Source: Halichondria panicea (taxonomy: Eukaryota > Porifera > Demospongiae > Suberitida > Halichondriidae). From it: a DNA stretch of 64,000 nt. The notes under the pieces are model-generated. The model searched no databases and was not told the origin of the DNA. It saw nothing but the letters and a program-made list of their open reading frames with translations. Each line of letters starts with the position of its first letter. Positions within the stretch are counted from its first letter, which is position 1. Positions 12,811-37,531 of this stretch are shown one piece after another. The position numbers and the translations under genes are program-made. The stretch lies in NCBI RefSeq assembly GCF_963675165.1, contig NC_087387.1, positions 508,501 to 572,500 on the forward strand. Direction: 5' to 3'.

Positions 12811-12825
12811 AGGTAACCACCATGC

Positions 12826-12915
12826 TAGCCTCGGTCCCAGGCCGTTTTTTTTCTAAAGAACGTAAGGGGAAAAAATAGTAAAAATAGAAAAAAATCGGCC
12901 TGGGACCGAGGCTAC
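12826..12915. mobile_element. Short foldback element (TAGCCTCGGTCCCAGGCCG)
   Basis: A 19-bp perfect inverted repeat, TAGCCTCGGTCCCAGGCCG and its complement, flanks about 50 bp of A/T-rich loop. It ends 11 bp before the DGK stop codon on the + map, so it would be transcribed as a stem-loop in the DGK 3' UTR. A MITE is likely. Confidence 0.75.
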
Positions 12916-12926
12916 CACCACGCATA

Positions 12927-26121
<13,195 letters not shown>

Positions 26122-26367
26122 TCTGTACTAATGTGTGGTGGGGTTCGGCGGTAGGCTTCAATGCATTCCGATCTAATCACTCGATAGCCCTAGGCCCTCA
26201 CTTTCTTTAACTTTCTCGCTGTACTGTGAAGATTGGGTGTCTATTTACCTATTAATTACTGTCAGAGACGGAAACAAGGGTTGTATGTACGGTACGGTGG
26301 TCTAATTATGGTGGGACACACCCTCCTACTCAGCCTGCTCTAAAAAGGGGGCAGGGCTCGGTTGCTA

Positions 26368-27897
26368 CATAGATAGTAGAGGAAGGGGATTGTGAACGAG
26401 ATCACGTGCGCTATAGATCATACATGAGAGCTGAGGTCTATCCGCGTTAGACCGCGAATTGACTAATTTTGAGCGGGCTAAAGACTTTTCAGAGTTTTAC
26501 TCGGTTCTAAAGGTAAGAAACGACTATCTAAGAGCCTTAATGTCAGTAGTAATCTATACTAACAATATTTTGAGCGTTTTAAGTAATAAGATATACCTGT
26601 TGAGCTACAAGTTAGCTATGACTCACCATTTACCTGTTTTTAGCACTGTTTGGGGAGAATCTAGTTTCTGATACACTTTTAGAAGCTAGTAAGCATATTG
26701 GCTGTTTCCTTGACTTGAGCTTTAACAGGATAGCCCCTTTTTTTGATATATAAGCTTTTTGTTGTTCTCCAGTGTTGTGAAATAAGTCGAATGGGGTGCC
26801 TTCTTTGTGTGGGGTGTCCTGATCTGACCGTTCACAATTGAAAGTTTTAGTGTGCATTTTCTGATTCTTTTAGCTTTACTCTATGAGAATAGCTATTACA
26901 TAGTAGCTGTACTAACTCGAAAGAATAATTTTGCCTCAATGAAAAAGTGTGAAAATGTCATGTTGCTCTTTTCCCACACAGGTGTGATTGTAAACAATGG
27001 GCATGGGAAGTCAGAAATTGCGTTTTTTCAGCGATAGAAAAGCAAGAAGCAGCAGACATCCCCCGTCTGCTCTCATCAGCCTTTACCTGAGTCGACCAGC
27101 AACTCTTGAATCTCTCCACTTCTTGGTTGCCAAGTCAGTGTTGAACTAATTGCCGTCAAGAACGTGCTCACCATTGTCAAGCTACCAAGAGTTGATGTCA
27201 TCGTCACCTCGTGTGTTCAGTGCCAGCTCATTTGGAATTTGTCAGTACGTTCTGAATACACCCTTATACCCCCTCTCTCAACTCATCACTCCAGTTCTTT
27301 ACCAGCGTGCTGTGCTATTTTGATTGAGATACATCGATTCCCTGAACTTTTGTGATGAAAATCCTGGCCTTAAATGTTTAATTAGATTTGTGAAAGCATC
27401 ACTCTTCTACACTTATTATAGTTGATCAGGTAAGTTCTGTCAAAAAATTGTTCACGAACCGTTACCCAAACGCAGAAGACCGGACTCTGACAACACATTC
27501 TGACTCATATCATTCATAATGTACGTGTATCTTTACAATGTCATAGCTTGCGCTTGTCTGCAGTTCATAATAATGTTATATAGATGATGAGTTGTCATGG
27601 ATATTATATATTGTATAATTGTAGCATGGACACATTTCCAGAGTAGAAAGAACCTACAAAAAAAAGAATTTCAAAACTAAAAGCTTGCATACACACATAG
27701 CTCAGAGTCCTACTTCCTTGATATGTCTTCACTAGCAGAAGGGCCCACAGAGGAGGCTGCAACCATACCCAGCAACACAGATCTATATACTTCCTGTCTA
27801 CTTCCGGCCATTCTGCTAATGCTTCCGTCTAACACGGACAGTCCATGAAATTGAGTTCACGTGATCTCGTTCACAATCCCCTTCCTCTACTATCTAT
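26368..27897. mobile_element. 1.5-kb DNA transposon with ~40-bp inverted ends and 8-bp TSD
   Basis: Left end CATAGATAGTAGAGGAAGGG and right end CCCCTTCCTCTACTATCTAT are inverted repeats extending about 40 bp (through GATTGTGAACGAGATCACGTG). Both sides are flanked by the same 8 bp, GGTTGCTA (26360-26367 and 27898-27905), a hallmark of hAT-type insertion. Inside, only short unrelated ORFs occur and no transposase motif was seen, so it is a non-autonomous or decayed copy. It occupies most of the gap between the divergent DGK (starts 26121) and FLACC1-like (starts 28018) genes and so separates what would otherwise be a promoter region of about 360 bp. A shorter relative lies at 43737-44272. Confidence 0.88.
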
Positions 27898-28017
27898 GGT
27901 TGCTATTACAAGCACTTAGTACAACAGTAGTACAAGCAAACTACAAGTTGTTTACAAGCAATCTAGCTGATTTAGTCCATAATTTTCAGCCATAAGTTCT
28001 TACATGTAGTTACAAAG

Positions 28018-31000
28018 ATGAGCAATACAAATATAGAAGAAAAGGAAGCTCAAAATAGGATAAGGTATGTAAAATTGAAGCTATTAGTTGCATGTCATTA
28101 ACACATGTCTATGTGCTTATGTGCTATTTGTGACGATAACATACAAATAAAGTGGTGAAACAAAGCATAATTATATGAGACTGTACAAGATCTAGTGTAA
28201 CTAACTATGAACAAAGCTAACACAAGCTCAATGGAGACTCAATCTTTGCCTGACATGTGGCTCCACTATTTCTCAACCCGCAGGTCAGCCCCAGCTCACA
28301 TTCTAGCTGGTAGGAGACTGCTGTGCTCCAGGCAATCGAAAACCTGTTCAAAAAGAAGGTGAGAAGAAAATAACACTACGTACTTCGATCACTTGGTGTG
28401 GTATTTAACAAGTGTGTGGCTCAATGTGTACTAGCTAATCATTCTTGCATCTTGCTTCGCTGCATGCAGGATTCCAGGAAGCAGAGGGACATCACGATCC
28501 AAAAGCAGGTAAATTAATGCCAGCCACCATGTTCTATCAATGCAATGAAACCTGTCACCTTTGCGCACACCAACAGTGGCTGTAATAACATATATATATA
28601 GCTTCCAAATTTCAAACACACGCTTTACCTCGAGGGCTTATTAATTTGGCTGTATTTTTAAGCGCTTTATTATAGGATGACCAGGTAGACAGGTTTCAGC
28701 AGTTTATTTTATTTTATTGAGTACAATCATTGCACGCACACATATAGAGGAAATTATGAAAGGAGCTTCACAAGCACATCACCTGCTAAACCACAGCCTA
28801 AGCAAACTTTGGTGGTGAGTTTTAACAGCATCGAGATATTAACTATCAGTCAAACACCCCTCCACTGTGTAGTCAACATCTATAGTGCGAGCTCCAGGCT
28901 ACACCCTCACGCGTAATCCCACCAATGTCAGAGTGGACATAAACACATCGACTTTCTTTGGAGGGAAGGATGAACAGGAGGTGAGGTTCCATGCATGCAC
29001 TTAAGTTCATGCATGTGCTCACTGTAAATTAATCCATGCTACCATGATTATATGAATACAGAGTGTGGAAACGATTAGGTCAAGCTCCAGATTGTCAAAG
29101 CCATCCAGTAAAAGGTATTAAGCATTTGATTTACGCCTTGTTTTTTACATGCAATTGGCTTGTAGATGTACAAATTAGTGGAAGGAAGCAATTGATTGTA
29201 TATACATGTACATGTACATGGTGGGAAATTCCCTTCAGCTACCCCACCATGTATGTACGCAGACTATACTTCCAATGTATACAAATGATGTACACAAAAT
29301 GGAAAGAAACAAATGATTGTACTTGTACGACCAAATTTTATACAATTTGAACAAACATGCATGATGAGAAATATTCCCACAGCTAATTAGCCTCCTATTT
29401 ACACAGGGACTCCCCCACTGCCTCCACTGTAATGAGGGCAGCCATGCTCGAGAAAGTGACGCAAGAAAAACAAGTACTGGAATTGGAGATAGCTGAGCTA
29501 CACATTCAGATGGAGTCCGTTCAAAATAAATACACAGAGAAAGAAAATCAGGTGAGATTAAACTAGTATTATATTTAATTCACGACAGGTCATGGTTCAC
29601 TGATAGAAAGAGGAGGAGTTCTTTCAAGCTACCGAGAAGATACGCAAACACCATCAAACCGATATAGAGTGAGTTATGTGATTACGAAACCAAACAATAC
29701 AACCAATGTTCGATCCTACTACAGAGAATTGGAGGAGAAGCATCAGCAAGAGATGTGTGTCATGCAAGACTACCACAATGAATTGGTGAGTATGTATATA
29801 CAGACATTTTAAAGATGGCGTTCGTGCTCAATTGTTTCACATTAACATTGCAGGTTAAAACTATCACCAAAGATTATGACAAAGAAATAGGTAAATAGTG
29901 TTGTTTATATGATACCATAATTTTATAGCAAGCTGAGTAAATTTCTAAGGAGAAAATTTTCCAGATTTTTAGCAAGTTAGATCCTAAAATTACCTGCTAT
30001 ATTATATATACTTGTACAGATGAATATCAAGAGAGATTAAAATTGGCCGATGAGCAACTACAGGAGTCTGTTGTGAGTTGGAATGTCATATACGTAAGAT
30101 CTGTCCCTGTATTTATTGCCGGAACTGTTCTTATTATATAACAGAGAGAGAAAGAAAAAACAATAGGAAACCTAGAGGTATGTGTGCATGTGCAGTGCAT
30201 GCACTCATGTATGAATATTACGGTACTGCATGTGTCTACGTATCAAACAACATATTGTATAGCTCATTTTTTACTATAACAGGAAGAACTGAAAGAGCAA
30301 CACCGTGACGAGATACAGCATCTCACGGACACGCTGGGGGAGGAAGCAAAGAGGAAATTAGAAGAAACCCAGGCTGAGTTGAAATTAGAACACAGACAGG
30401 AAATTGAGGAAATAACTGCCGATCATGAGACGGAAATTGATGTAAGTTGAGTACAGTAAATAATATTTAATTTACAGCATATACATTCCTATATATATAG
30501 CTGACCAAATATAGACGTGTAATAATTATAATATGGTACGATAATTATGTTTAGAGCTGTGACACTTTACCAATTCGCCATGCAGGGAATGAGGGAAAAG
30601 TACAATAAAGCAATGGCCCTCAAAGATGACCTACAAAAGTCCATCAAAAGGAACAAGGTTGGTGTGGATCAATCAGTCTTGCATGTATTCCAATTCCTTG
30701 CGTATAGAAATTGGAAAAGGAGATTAGTAAAAATAAAGAGAAGATTCAAGCCGCCAAAGAACAGCATACCGAAACTGAAACCCAACTACAAGAAACTGTG
30801 AGTATACAAACAGCCTATACAATCATGTATGCTTGCAATGTGTATATGCAATATGATCACTATCACATCTTACGTATAAAATACCTCGTTCATTCAACAG
30901 ATAAGGAAATTGAAGGAACTACAGGATGACTTCCAAGAAAAAGTATAAAATGACAGCAATCCCCTGCGTAAACATGTAGTATCTTTCAGCATCCATAACT

Positions 31001-31835
31001 TTAGTATCATTGATCCAATTTCAACGATTTTCTGATTTTCTAAAAGCTTAAAAGGATACCTTTCAAATGGTGTGTTTAAATCCAACATTTAGATGGGGTC
31101 ATAATTTTTTGCTTTTCGGCCTTGGACCATGGTATTTATTTGGATCCATGGTATTTAGCCGAAATTGGCAAATCCAAAAATAGATGGTACCATTTGAAAG
31201 ATCTCTTTCTAAGCTTTCAGAAAATCATAAAATTGTTGAAATTGGATCCACAGAATTCAAGTTATGGCGACTGAAAGAATCCCCGAGCCATTGATTACAC
31301 GGGGGACAATGGGTATTAATTAACTATTGGCTACAGGTTTGGATGGTGGAGACTAATTACAGAGACAGAATTGATGCTCTGAAGTCAGAGAACACTCTGT
31401 TAAGAAGACGACTGCTATGGAAAACAGACGAGTTTAGCGATTACCGTGCCAACACTGAGAGGCTACAAGCAGAGGGAATACGATCAACCAGAGAAAAGGT
31501 TTGATTAGCTGTAATATCAGAAATGTGGCCAGAATTAAGTGGTGCCTGTTTTGAAATCCTCCATTCAACACAGAAAGTACACGTATATAGTAAAGTAGGC
31601 CTAATTTAAGAGAAGGTTCCTGTGGGCACATCCCTGCTATATTAATATCACAGTATGTTAATTCACATTTATTGTACAGCTGCAGATTGTATTGAGAGCA
31701 CGGCAGAAGGCGTGTCTAAGTATTGCCATGGGAACTAGTGATATGTACACACAAGTGTCACAAGGTCGACCTGCAAGTGCACCGATAACTAAGTCAGAGA
31801 GAAAAAATGCAAAACTAAAAACGGACACTCAGTAG
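28018..31835 (+). CDS. FLACC1-like: FLACC1-like flagellum-associated coiled-coil protein
   Basis: About eighteen exons from ATG 28018 to TAG 31833-31835 give about 490 aa. After a Ser/Arg-rich N-terminus comes RAPGYTLTRNPTNVRVDINT, which matches from memory the SPGYQLVRNREQISVTL region of human FLACC1 (ALS2CR12). The rest is heptad-rich coiled coil (MLEKVTQEKQVLELEIAEL, EELKEQHRDEIQHLTDTLGE, KLEKEISKNKEKIQAAKEQ), ending with a block ETNYRDRIDALKSENTLLRR comparable to the FLACC1 C-terminal part. FLACC1 is a sperm-tail/fibrous-sheath protein in mammals; a ciliary or flagellar role here is inferred. Many exons are phase 0, as is usual in coiled-coil genes. An intron holds a foldback repeat (30975-31310). 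The orthology rests on one short motif plus layout. Confidence 0.7.
30975..31310. mobile_element. Large foldback repeat in FLACC1-like intron
   Basis: Arms start ATCTTTCAGCATCCATAACT and end ACTGAAAGAATCCCCGAGCC; internal GATCCAATTTCAACGATTTT and TGAAATTGGATCCACAGAAT are inverted copies. Same family as 17421-17752 and 42246-42593. Confidence 0.85.
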
Positions 31836-32114
31836 TTTCAATATTGCATGTGTTTGTTGTTCATTTTAGACTCTGAATCTCACCAGACAATAATTACAAT
31901 GTATATACATTAACATGTTAATTCACTTATAAATGTACGTGTTGCAAACAAATTCTGAGGACAATAGGATGAATTTCCTATATGAAACACAAATAAGGTG
32001 CATTCAAAGCATTATCTTCTATTCTGCACCATTTCCTCTCTAGTTACTATAAGAGTAAAAAGCTAGCTCTTTCTGGAATACTCTGACTCTACACAGTACT
32101 ACTGTATACATACG

Positions 32115-32600
32115 ATGGCCAAGCTACTTCTTTTGATTTGCTCTGCTAGTGTTCTACTGCTCCTAGCAACCACCAGTTCAGCTGCTCGATATCAACCAAG
32201 GCACAGGGACAGCCGTAGCCGGGATCCGTGCGAAGATGGGAGAATGAAAGACAAACCTCAATGCAGCAAATCAAGAGAAGTCCAGCCAATCAAGATGAAG
32301 AAGTTTCCGAAGCAGTGGGATTCTCGTGCACGCAGATTGCTGAGCCCTTATGGACAACATAACAGAGTCCTCGTTTCTCTACCGTATCCAGGAGAGGAGC
32401 GAACACCGTCCAAGAGAGAAGAGAAACGTGAAAAGCCGACAGAGAGTCCTTGTAAGTACAAAGAGACAGAGAACAAGAAGACAGAGTGCGAGAAGGAATT
32501 GGAGAAATCTCGCGAGAAAAAGCCTTGCAGCAAGATTCCCAAGATAAAGTCTGCCCTGAGGGTTATTGACGGAATGAGGGAACTCCTTAGCATGGAGTAG
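32115..32600 (+). CDS. Secreted basic protein resembling a protease propeptide (161 aa)
   Basis: Intronless ORF from ATG 32115 to TAG. A clear signal peptide (LLLLICSASVLLLLATTSSA) is followed by a highly charged, Lys/Arg/Glu/Pro-rich body with six cysteines and no protease domain. The segment NRVLVSLPYPGEERTPSKRE resembles NNVLISVPLEILKQLGRRH in the long pro-region of the protease at 34248, and both are followed by similar Lys/Glu/Pro-rich stretches. With two related secreted proteases directly downstream on the same strand, I infer a paralog that kept only the pro-region. A possible TATA (TATAAGAG, 32047) sits 68 bp before the ATG. No known family is recognised. Confidence 0.7.
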   Translation: MAKLLLLICSASVLLLLATTSSAARYQPRHRDSRSRDPCEDGRMKDKPQCSKSREVQPIKMKKFPKQWDSRARRLLSPYGQHNRVLVSLPYPGEERTPSKREEKREKPTESPCKYKETENKKTECEKELEKSREKKPCSKIPKIKSALRVIDGMRELLSME

Positions 32601-32981
32601 TTACATGTATAGCTACGAGGAACAATGATTAGAAAGTTATTGATGATGCAAATTAAACATGTTCATTTCTTGTAAGATTATAATAGTGATTGCAAATTTA
32701 ACATGAGCTATAGTCTAGTAGGAGACTCAGGGATTGAGGGAATAATTATACTGTGTAGTGGACACAAGTCAACATAGTAAAGAAGAGCACACATCAAACC
32801 TAATAAAAAACGTTAATTTACAAAAACCAGCGAGATAGCCATATAGATCTATAATTATGTCAAAAACCTAGTGATGTGCTGTACAATTAACTTCCATTAA
32901 AAAAGGAAGCACTTGCATGTCAACATGGTATTTAGTCTTATCACACAATAAAACTGCATACCTGCTATCGTATGCTACAAG
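32601..32981. other. Intergenic gap, no gene seen
   Basis: AT-rich 381 bp between the propeptide-like gene and the first protease; contains AATAAAA at 32801, a plausible polyadenylation signal for the upstream gene. Nothing else is recognised. Confidence 0.6.
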
Positions 32982-34004
32982 ATGGCTAGTATATCTGTGC
33001 TGTGGTGTATCATCAATGTACTGTGTATGCACTACTCAACTGCTTGCAACTGCAACAGCAAGACAAACATCTCTAGTCTATCTCAACATAATACTAACAA
33101 AGAAGAACTTATTGAATTCAAGTTTGCAGAAGTGAGTAGTTTCCCGGACATTCAACCCGGCTCTGTCAAAGACCAACTGTACAGTCAATGGCATATCTTA
33201 GAGCGAAATGGGAAAGTAAGTGTAGGAGATCTATCACAAGTGGAAAAGATATTCAATCGAGCCAGAAAGAAATTGCCTCACTCTTATAATGAACTTATAC
33301 GACAGAGAGACAAGACTATACGTCGAGGTAAAAGACATATTTTCTCAGAAATGGATTCAAGAGTAAAAGTGACTGATCCAAGGGAGTATCCATACTCGGC
33401 TATCGTCAGCATAAAGGGGAGGGGCTGTACTGGATTTTTTGTCGGACCTAAGCACATACTGACAGCTGGACATTGCGTGTACAATATAACGAGTGGGATT
33501 TGGTATAAGGACCTAGACTTTTACCGTGGGAAGAACTGCGATCCTGACAAAGGAGTATTTTACAAATGGAAAAAATCAATCATACCTGCAGGCTATAAAG
33601 ATTATAAACATCCGGCCTACGATTACGCCATGATTATTAGCTATAAAAAATCTCGCACTACGATGAATTTCGGATGGACGTACAATCCCAAAAGCCTATC
33701 AAGTGTTCGTATCGCTGGTTACCCCAGTGACAAGCCGAGAATGTGCATGTGGGAATCAAGATGCGAGATTGAAGATCAATGGTCAAGTCTACTGGGCCAC
33801 AAATGCGATACAGCTGGTGGGAATAGCGGCAGCCCTGTGTACACGTACTCGAGGCACATGGCGATTGCTTACTGCATACACAGAGGACATATCGGGGTGA
33901 TGGACGACAATAGCCACGGGAAAATACGAGAACACTTCAATGTATGCTCTTTAATCACCAAGCAAAGACTGTTAATGTTTTCTAAATGGATTTCACATTA
34001 TTGA
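32982..34004 (+). CDS. Secreted trypsin-fold serine protease (PRSS23/glutamyl-endopeptidase-like), intronless
   Basis: Single-exon 340-aa protein with a hydrophobic N-terminus (ISVLWCIINVLCMHYSTA, signal peptide), a pro-region with DQLYSQWHIL, a dibasic-rich stretch (RRGKRH) that could be the activation cleavage site, then a chymotrypsin-fold catalytic domain. The triad is complete: His164 in LTAGHCVY, Asp214 in AYDYAMI and Ser282 in GGNSGSPVY. GCTGFFVGPKHILTAGHC and GYPSDK...CMWES are typical of PRSS23-like and bacterial glutamyl-endopeptidase-like S1 proteases rather than classical trypsins. Extracellular proteolysis is inferred; substrate unknown. A tandem paralog is at 34248. The lack of introns is unusual for this window. 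Confidence 0.87.
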   Translation: MASISVLWCIINVLCMHYSTACNCNSKTNISSLSQHNTNKEELIEFKFAEVSSFPDIQPGSVKDQLYSQWHILERNGKVSVGDLSQVEKIFNRARKKLPHSYNELIRQRDKTIRRGKRHIFSEMDSRVKVTDPREYPYSAIVSIKGRGCTGFFVGPKHILTAGHCVYNITSGIWYKDLDFYRGKNCDPDKGVFYKWKKSIIPAGYKDYKHPAYDYAMIISYKKSRTTMNFGWTYNPKSLSSVRIAGYPSDKPRMCMWESRCEIEDQWSSLLGHKCDTAGGNSGSPVYTYSRHMAIAYCIHRGHIGVMDDNSHGKIREHFNVCSLITKQRLLMFSKWISHY

Positions 34005-34247
34005 ATGCAGTGTATGATGGTGTATAGATCCTGTTTACTACCATGCGTACTATTGTCCCTGAGGATAATTAAACATGCATGTGCAAACACTTGCACAGAC
34101 ACACATTGTGATCCTAATTCGTACAGGATGAGCCATATCCATTTTGTGTGAAAAAATCTATTCAATAAGTATACCCACGTATACGCAGGATATAATAAGT
34201 ACACTACTCACAAACCATTTGATCAGAATAGACTTGTGTTTGCAAAA

Positions 34248-36052
34248 ATGAAAGGTCTATTCCAGCTTGCAATTTTCCTTGCCCTGGCATGTGTGTGCTT
34301 AGCTGAAGACAAAGATCTATTGAAAAAACTACCGCAACGAAATGTCGTGAAGAAGTATCTATCGAAGAGTGGATTTGGCCTCAATTCTCATACTCCACTG
34401 CAGAAATCATCTGCAAAAAATCTACTGAAACACAAAGACGAGAAGCATTCAGATGATGAAATACCGACTCTGTGGCAAAACTTGTACAGCAAGCAGCACA
34501 AGTACAAACCATTGAAGAGAAATCCACTACGCAAAGATTCAAAGCATTCTGCAAAAGATTTAAAAAAACCTGAGAGGTCTCAGCACACTCACTCAAGGCC
34601 TTCGGAAGCTCCAAAAAATAACAAATTTAAAAACCTTTTATCAAAGTTGACAGACAAAAAGACACCACCACCTCAGTTACCAAAACGACGACCACAAATA
34701 ACGCCCAAAAGGGAGCGAGCAAAAGCACCAACTCCCAAACACAGTGAAGATGCCTTCGATGAATACCAAGACAGGAATAATGTTCTTATCTCAGTCCCTC
34801 TGGAAATTTTGAAACAATTAGGACGTCGACATTCTTACGAACCAACAGAGAAAACCGAAAGACGTCACAAGCCGGAGAGACCACCAAAGACAATCAACCC
34901 TCCAAGAAAGGTAACCTTTGATCACGGTAGAGATGTGGACACAGAAGGGAGAGTCAATGCCAATTTTGAAGACAAAGGAGTGAAATTTGCGGCCGGATCT
35001 TATCAAGACAAAGTGTACAGTCAATGGTACGTGGTGACGAATGATGGCCTAGAGTATGATGGAGATACAGATGAACTCAATACTATATTTGAGCTAGCCA
35101 ACAAACAAAATCTTCCATCCACTTCAGACGTGATTCCAGACAGTATGTTGAATGCGCTTAACACAATGGGTACTATACAACACGAGCAAAGTTCTGTACC
35201 CCCAGACTCAAGAAAATTAATCAGCAAAACTGATCAATATCCCTACTCTGTGATTGGTCGACTTGATGCAGGCTGTACAGGCACACTAATAGGTCCTAAC
35301 CACGTACTAACAGCTGGACATTGTGTTTATGAATTCGAAAAGAAAATGTGGTTTAAAAATCTCGATTTTCATCGAGGCAAAAGTTGCGATCCTAACACGG
35401 GTGAACTGTACAGCTGGAAGTTAGCTATTACAGTAAAGGGGTGGAAGGATTACGGCTACCCATCGTACGATTATGCAATCATTGTTGTTTCTAAAACTTC
35501 CCCGCAATGGATGACGTTTGGATGGAGCAATTCTCTGCACAAGGCTAACACACAGGTAGTTGGTTACCCTAGTGACAAGGAGGACAGGTGTATGTGGGAG
35601 AGCAGCTGCACTATTGGGCAGGAGTGGAACGATTTGCTGGGCTACAAGTGCGATACAGCGAGTGGAATGAGTGGGGGCCCCGTCTATAGGTAAGACTATG
35701 TACGTATGCATATTGACACTTGTACAACCTAAATAATCACGTATGATAACACTGAAAGTACGTATTTCAAACTTCCCTGGCGTATTATAACCCCTCTCAT
35801 ACGCACTGATAACTATACACCCATTAGTGTTGGTTGAACGCTCCACATCTATCAGTAACTATAATTATGTATGTAAGCTACTACAAACCCAACTTTATTA
35901 ATAATCATTATTTTTATAGGCACAAAGAAGGCAACAAGAAAAGTGTGGTGTACTGTATACATGCTTTCGGAGCTGACGACTACAACGCTTGTGCTCAGAT
36001 CACCAAGCCACGCTTCACACAGTTTGTTAACTGGATCAGCCATTACAACTAG
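34248..36052 (+). CDS. Secreted trypsin-fold serine protease with long basic pro-region
   Basis: Two exons: 34248-35689 and 35920-36052 (TAG), 524 aa; ATG 34248 is chosen because it opens a signal peptide (GLFQLAIFLALACVCLA). About 250 residues of Lys/Pro/Arg/Gln-rich pro-region follow, containing DKVYSQWYVV, which matches DQLYSQWHIL of the upstream paralog. The catalytic domain begins near QYPYSVIGRLDAGCTGTLIG; triad His358 (LTAGHCVY), Asp408 (SYDYAII), Ser475 (SGMSGGPVY). The intron splits the domain just after the catalytic serine. Paired with 32982-34004 it represents a tandem duplication with strong divergence of the pro-region. Family as for its neighbour; the substrate cannot be inferred. 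Confidence 0.88.
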
Positions 36053-36260
36053 CCTATAGCCCGTACACTGTACATCAGTAGCTACAAACACTACACATGT
36101 GACTCTATTATAGTTGAAAGCAAATTAGAAGAAACATCAATAAGTCATTGAATATACATATATAGCATTTGCTGTTTTTTCACAGAAAGGAAACTAAAGC
36201 ACTATACCTCAATAGAGATAAGATACACTGAAACTGACAACAAAGGATACATGTATTGAA

Positions 36261-37297
36261 TTAAACAGGTGTTCCTACTTCATTCTCTACACTTGTTCTA
36301 TCTGGTGATTCAATTGTGTTCAGTGACTGACCGGTAGAGTCGCTATGGTGACCTCCACGCCTCGCCTCCCTCTCTGGCCTCAAGGGGGGAAACCTGTACA
36401 ATGCATGACAATAGTAAATGGAGTTTTAACAAAATATCATTGTCACCTAAAATTGTACAGTATTTGAACTGCACAGTGTATGATATTAATGTGATATTAA
36501 TATCATTCATGTACTCCTGATATCATACATACATCATACATGTATACATATTGATGTGATATTAATATAGCAGGGATGTGCCCACACTAGTCAGTGGTTG
36601 GTATGCACAGTGTATACTGCAAGCATTATTATCTTCTGAAAAAGGCTACAGAACAATTTTTCCAGTTCTGAAGTTAAACCCTCTAAAGCAGTAATGGAAA
36701 TTGACAAATAACTACTAATCATACGTACACCAAGGCTACTAGTTATCCCTCCCTCTCACACCTGTTTCCGACGAGCTCTACCACAGCCATGGGGGCGTTG
36801 TCTCCCTTTCTATTGGGCGCCTTCAACACGCGAGTGTAGCCACCGGGACGAGACATGTAGCGATCTCTCAGTGGACCAAATAACTTAGCAACCAGTACTC
36901 CATCCTCCTGGGAAGGTATTAAAGCACAATTTTAATTTAAAAAACAAAAACCACACCCCACAAAATTAATATCGTATTGTGATCATCGATAACTTAAACT
37001 GCACGGCCATATTTACCCACCCTCATCCAGTTCCACGCTTCTCGTTTAGCGTGAGGTGATCCCTTCTTTCCCAGTGTGATCATCTGAAATCAGAAATAGG
37101 GCGACCACGTGGGTAAGCTACATTCTAATTAATGCACACCCTCTCACCATGTCCCCAGTTCTTCTCAGCTCTTTAGCTTTGGGCAGAGTGGTCATAATCC
37201 GCTCATGTTTAATTAGAGACATGGCCATGTTCTTGAGCAGGTCTCTCCTGTGCTTAGAATCTCTTCCGAGCCGACTCCAGCCAAATCTGTGCCTCAT
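36261..37297 (-). CDS. MRPL17: Mitochondrial ribosomal protein bL17m
   Basis: Four minus-strand exons, about 164 aa: 37148-37297 (ATG), about 37022-37084, about 36764-36911 and 36261-36395 (TAA). The N-terminus [20 protein letters not shown] followed by [19 protein letters not shown] is the bL17 signature, as is DRPGGYTRV-like [21 protein letters not shown] with MAVVELV. bL17 is a large-subunit protein near the peptide exit tunnel; the animal form acts in mitochondria. The tail beyond the bL17 core is short and Arg-rich. It is head to head with CEP120. Confidence 0.94.
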
Positions 37298-37531
37298 CTT
37301 GATTTTGATGTAAATTACACAGTAGAATGAAAGGTGGGGGGATTCCCTACTTGCTCCGGTGTACATGTAGGGGAAGTCCCTAACTTTTGGCCTAAGTCTT
37401 TTCTCGAGGTTAAACCGCGGGGATGCTAAATTTGTGTAGAGATGGGCGTGACTGAAATGAGCTCCACCACTTTTCAATAACTTGCCTGCTGCAGGAGCCG
37501 GCCGGCTGCTGATCCCAAGGCTACAGAAGAC
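37298..37531. promoter_or_regulatory. Putative bidirectional promoter MRPL17/CEP120
   Basis: Only 234 bp separate the two divergent start codons. The stretch is more GC-rich than its surroundings (GCAGGAGCCGGCCGGCTGC near 37491) and has no clear TATA box, as expected for a housekeeping bidirectional promoter. Exact start sites are unknown. Confidence 0.6.

Noticed and set aside
26368-27897. Transposase gene within the 1.5-kb element
   Set aside because: Only ORFs under about 75 codons without hAT dimerisation or catalytic motifs were seen.
34381-36091. Antisense ORFs across the protease genes (for example 35421-35846 minus)
   Set aside because: Shadows of the real coding frame without splice or homology support.
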